Shown: in pieces, positions 5,279 through 6,279 of the stretch
How the letters are laid out: each line of letters starts with the position of its first letter
How positions within the stretch are numbered: position 1 is the first letter of the stretch
Assembly (NCBI GenBank): GCA_009781525.1
Contig: WQXZ01000106.1
Coordinates: 1-6,279, forward strand
Direction of reading: 5' to 3'
From: Coriobacteriia bacterium
GTDB taxonomy: Bacteria; Actinomycetota; Coriobacteriia; Coriobacteriales; UBA8131
DNA length: 6,279 nucleotides
The notes under the pieces: generated by a model
What the model was told of the DNA's origin: nothing
Seen by the model: the letters and a program-made list of their open reading frames with translations, nothing else
The model's database searches: none
Translations under genes and position numbers: made by a program

Positions 5279-6279
5279 ATGATTAGTGAAGAAGAAATCA
5301 GTCAGGTTCGAAATGCGACGGATCTTGTCGCGCTCATTGGCACTAGAACAGTTCTGAAGCAGCGGCGCAGTGAGTTTTGGGGATGTTGTCCTTTTCACAG
5401 CGAGAAGACTCCATCATTTAAGGTCGACTCAGTATCGCAGTTCTATTACTGCTTCGGTTGTGGTGAAAGAGGCGATGCTTTTACCTTTGCTATGAAGACA
5501 GAAAATGTTGACTTTCCTGATGCTGTACGTTTGTTAGCGCAGCGTGCGAATATTCAGTTGAGAGAAGATGGGTCGGATAGGCAGCAAGGTCGAAAGGCCA
5601 GGCTATTAGCCATTGTTGCTGCGACAACAGCTTTCTATCACCAGCAGTTAATGAGAGTAAAAAGCCCAAAGGCTGATGCTGCACGAGCATATCTCAGCGC
5701 ACGTGGCATGGGTGGTGATGTTGCCAGGCATTGGACACTCGGCTATGCTCCCGGCACAAACCTATTGGTCAAGCATCTTATGGAGCAAGGCCATTTAGCA
5801 CAGGATATGCTTGACGTTGATGTAGCTCGTTATTCGGGTTCTGGAGAAAGGCGGCTGGTTGACCGTTTCTCTGATCGGATTATCTTTCCGATATTCGACC
5901 TCCAGGGCCGTCCGATTGCCTTTGGCGCCCGTGTGTTTCTACCGGATGACCAGAGTCCGGCAAAATACCTGAACTCTTCTGAAACCGCTTTGTTTAAGAA
6001 GCGTGACAGTCTCTATGCAATCGATAAGGCAAGGGCCTCCATAGTCAGCCAGGGGCAGGCAATCGTTGTTGAGGGATATACTGATACTATCGCTCTGCAC
6101 AGCTCTGGAGTGACAAATACCGTCGCTACTCTAGGAACAGCTCTGAGCGCTGATCATCTACGAACACTGGCTCGCTTTTCCGAGCGAGTGATTCTACTGT
6201 TTGATGGTGATGCTGCAGGGCAGAGAGCTGCTGATAGGGCGCTTGACCTAATCAGTCAAGCTTTGGCACCGACAGCCTC
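5279..6279 (+). CDS. dnaG: DNA primase DnaG (3' end beyond window)
   Basis: DnaG synthesises the RNA primers for lagging-strand replication. The frame is open from ATG 5279 to the right edge (333 whole codons, about half of a normal 600-residue primase). The N-terminal zinc-binding domain has the CHC2 ligands C37, H40, C58 and C61 in GCCPFHSEKTPSF and YYCFGCGERGD. The RNA-polymerase domain follows with DRFSDRIIFPIFD (195-207), FGAR (215-218) and KYLNS (229-233). The TOPRIM centre is present with E265 in EGYTD and D309/D311 in FDGDAAG. EGYTD, in place of the E. coli EGYMD, is typical of actinobacterial primases as I recall them. The Shine-Dalgarno AGGAG (5272-5276) is only 2 bases from the ATG, unusually tight, but no other in-frame start fits the family N-terminus (MISEEEISQVRNATDLVALI). 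Confidence 0.96.
   Translation, partial: MISEEEISQVRNATDLVALIGTRTVLKQRRSEFWGCCPFHSEKTPSFKVDSVSQFYYCFGCGERGDAFTFAMKTENVDFPDAVRLLAQRANIQLREDGSDRQQGRKARLLAIVAATTAFYHQQLMRVKSPKADAARAYLSARGMGGDVARHWTLGYAPGTNLLVKHLMEQGHLAQDMLDVDVARYSGSGERRLVDRFSDRIIFPIFDLQGRPIAFGARVFLPDDQSPAKYLNSSETALFKKRDSLYAIDKARASIVSQGQAIVVEGYTDTIALHSSGVTNTVATLGTALSADHLRTLARFSERVILLFDGDAAGQRAADRALDLISQALAPTA

Noticed and set aside
1..6279. Mobile element, CRISPR, phage, defence or toxin-antitoxin system
   Set aside because: No transposase, integrase, terminal repeats, spacer array or two-gene toxin module is visible; all confident genes are housekeeping or surface proteins on one strand.

Overview
The window looks like a chromosomal segment of an Actinomycetota bacterium, most likely a member of, or close to, the Coriobacteriia, with roughly balanced GC content. 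Three things point there. The coiled-coil protein followed by a DUF177 protein resembles the mycobacterial SepIVA/DUF177 gene pair. The primase has an actinobacterial-style TOPRIM motif (EGYTD) and a WGCCPFH zinc-site context. The surface protein at the left edge ends in a three-helix membrane tail of a kind I associate with Coriobacteriia and some Firmicutes. The assignment is inferred from protein character, not from a database search.

Layout, all genes on the + strand. (1) Bases 1-1259: the 3' part of a large surface protein with InlB-type repeats and a three-helix membrane tail, followed by a strong UUCG-capped hairpin (about 1290-1334). (2) Bases 1335-1464: a non-coding leader with an exact DnaA-box 9-mer, a long-range inverted repeat and a weak candidate promoter, ahead of a small DUF6483-like gene that I start at GTG 1465. 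(3) Bases 1879-2085: non-coding DNA carrying a diverged direct repeat and a 10-bp palindrome; no convincing promoter is visible. (4) Bases 2086-3160: a short SepIVA-like coiled-coil protein overlapping a DUF177/YceD protein. (5) Bases 3161-3338: a candidate promoter and a structured 5' leader. (6) Bases 3339-5166: rpsB (ribosomal protein S2) and tsf (EF-Ts), separated by a hairpin. (7) Bases 5167-5278: a terminator-like hairpin, then a second strong hairpin. (8) Base 5279 to the right edge: the 5' two-thirds or less of dnaG (primase), cut off by the window.

Most of the window is housekeeping. Its interest lies in gene order and untranslated structure. DUF177 is not followed by rpmF, and tsf is not followed by pyrH/frr; instead the abundant rpsB-tsf pair is followed by dnaG across a terminator, a hairpin and a tightly spaced ribosome-binding site. 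That layout recalls the rpsU-dnaG-rpoD macromolecular synthesis operon, with a different ribosomal gene in front. The rpsB leader folds into a three-tier stem starting near the predicted transcription start and could be an S2 autoregulatory element. I see no phage, transposon, CRISPR, defence or biosynthetic system, and no clear evidence for a wholly new biological system.
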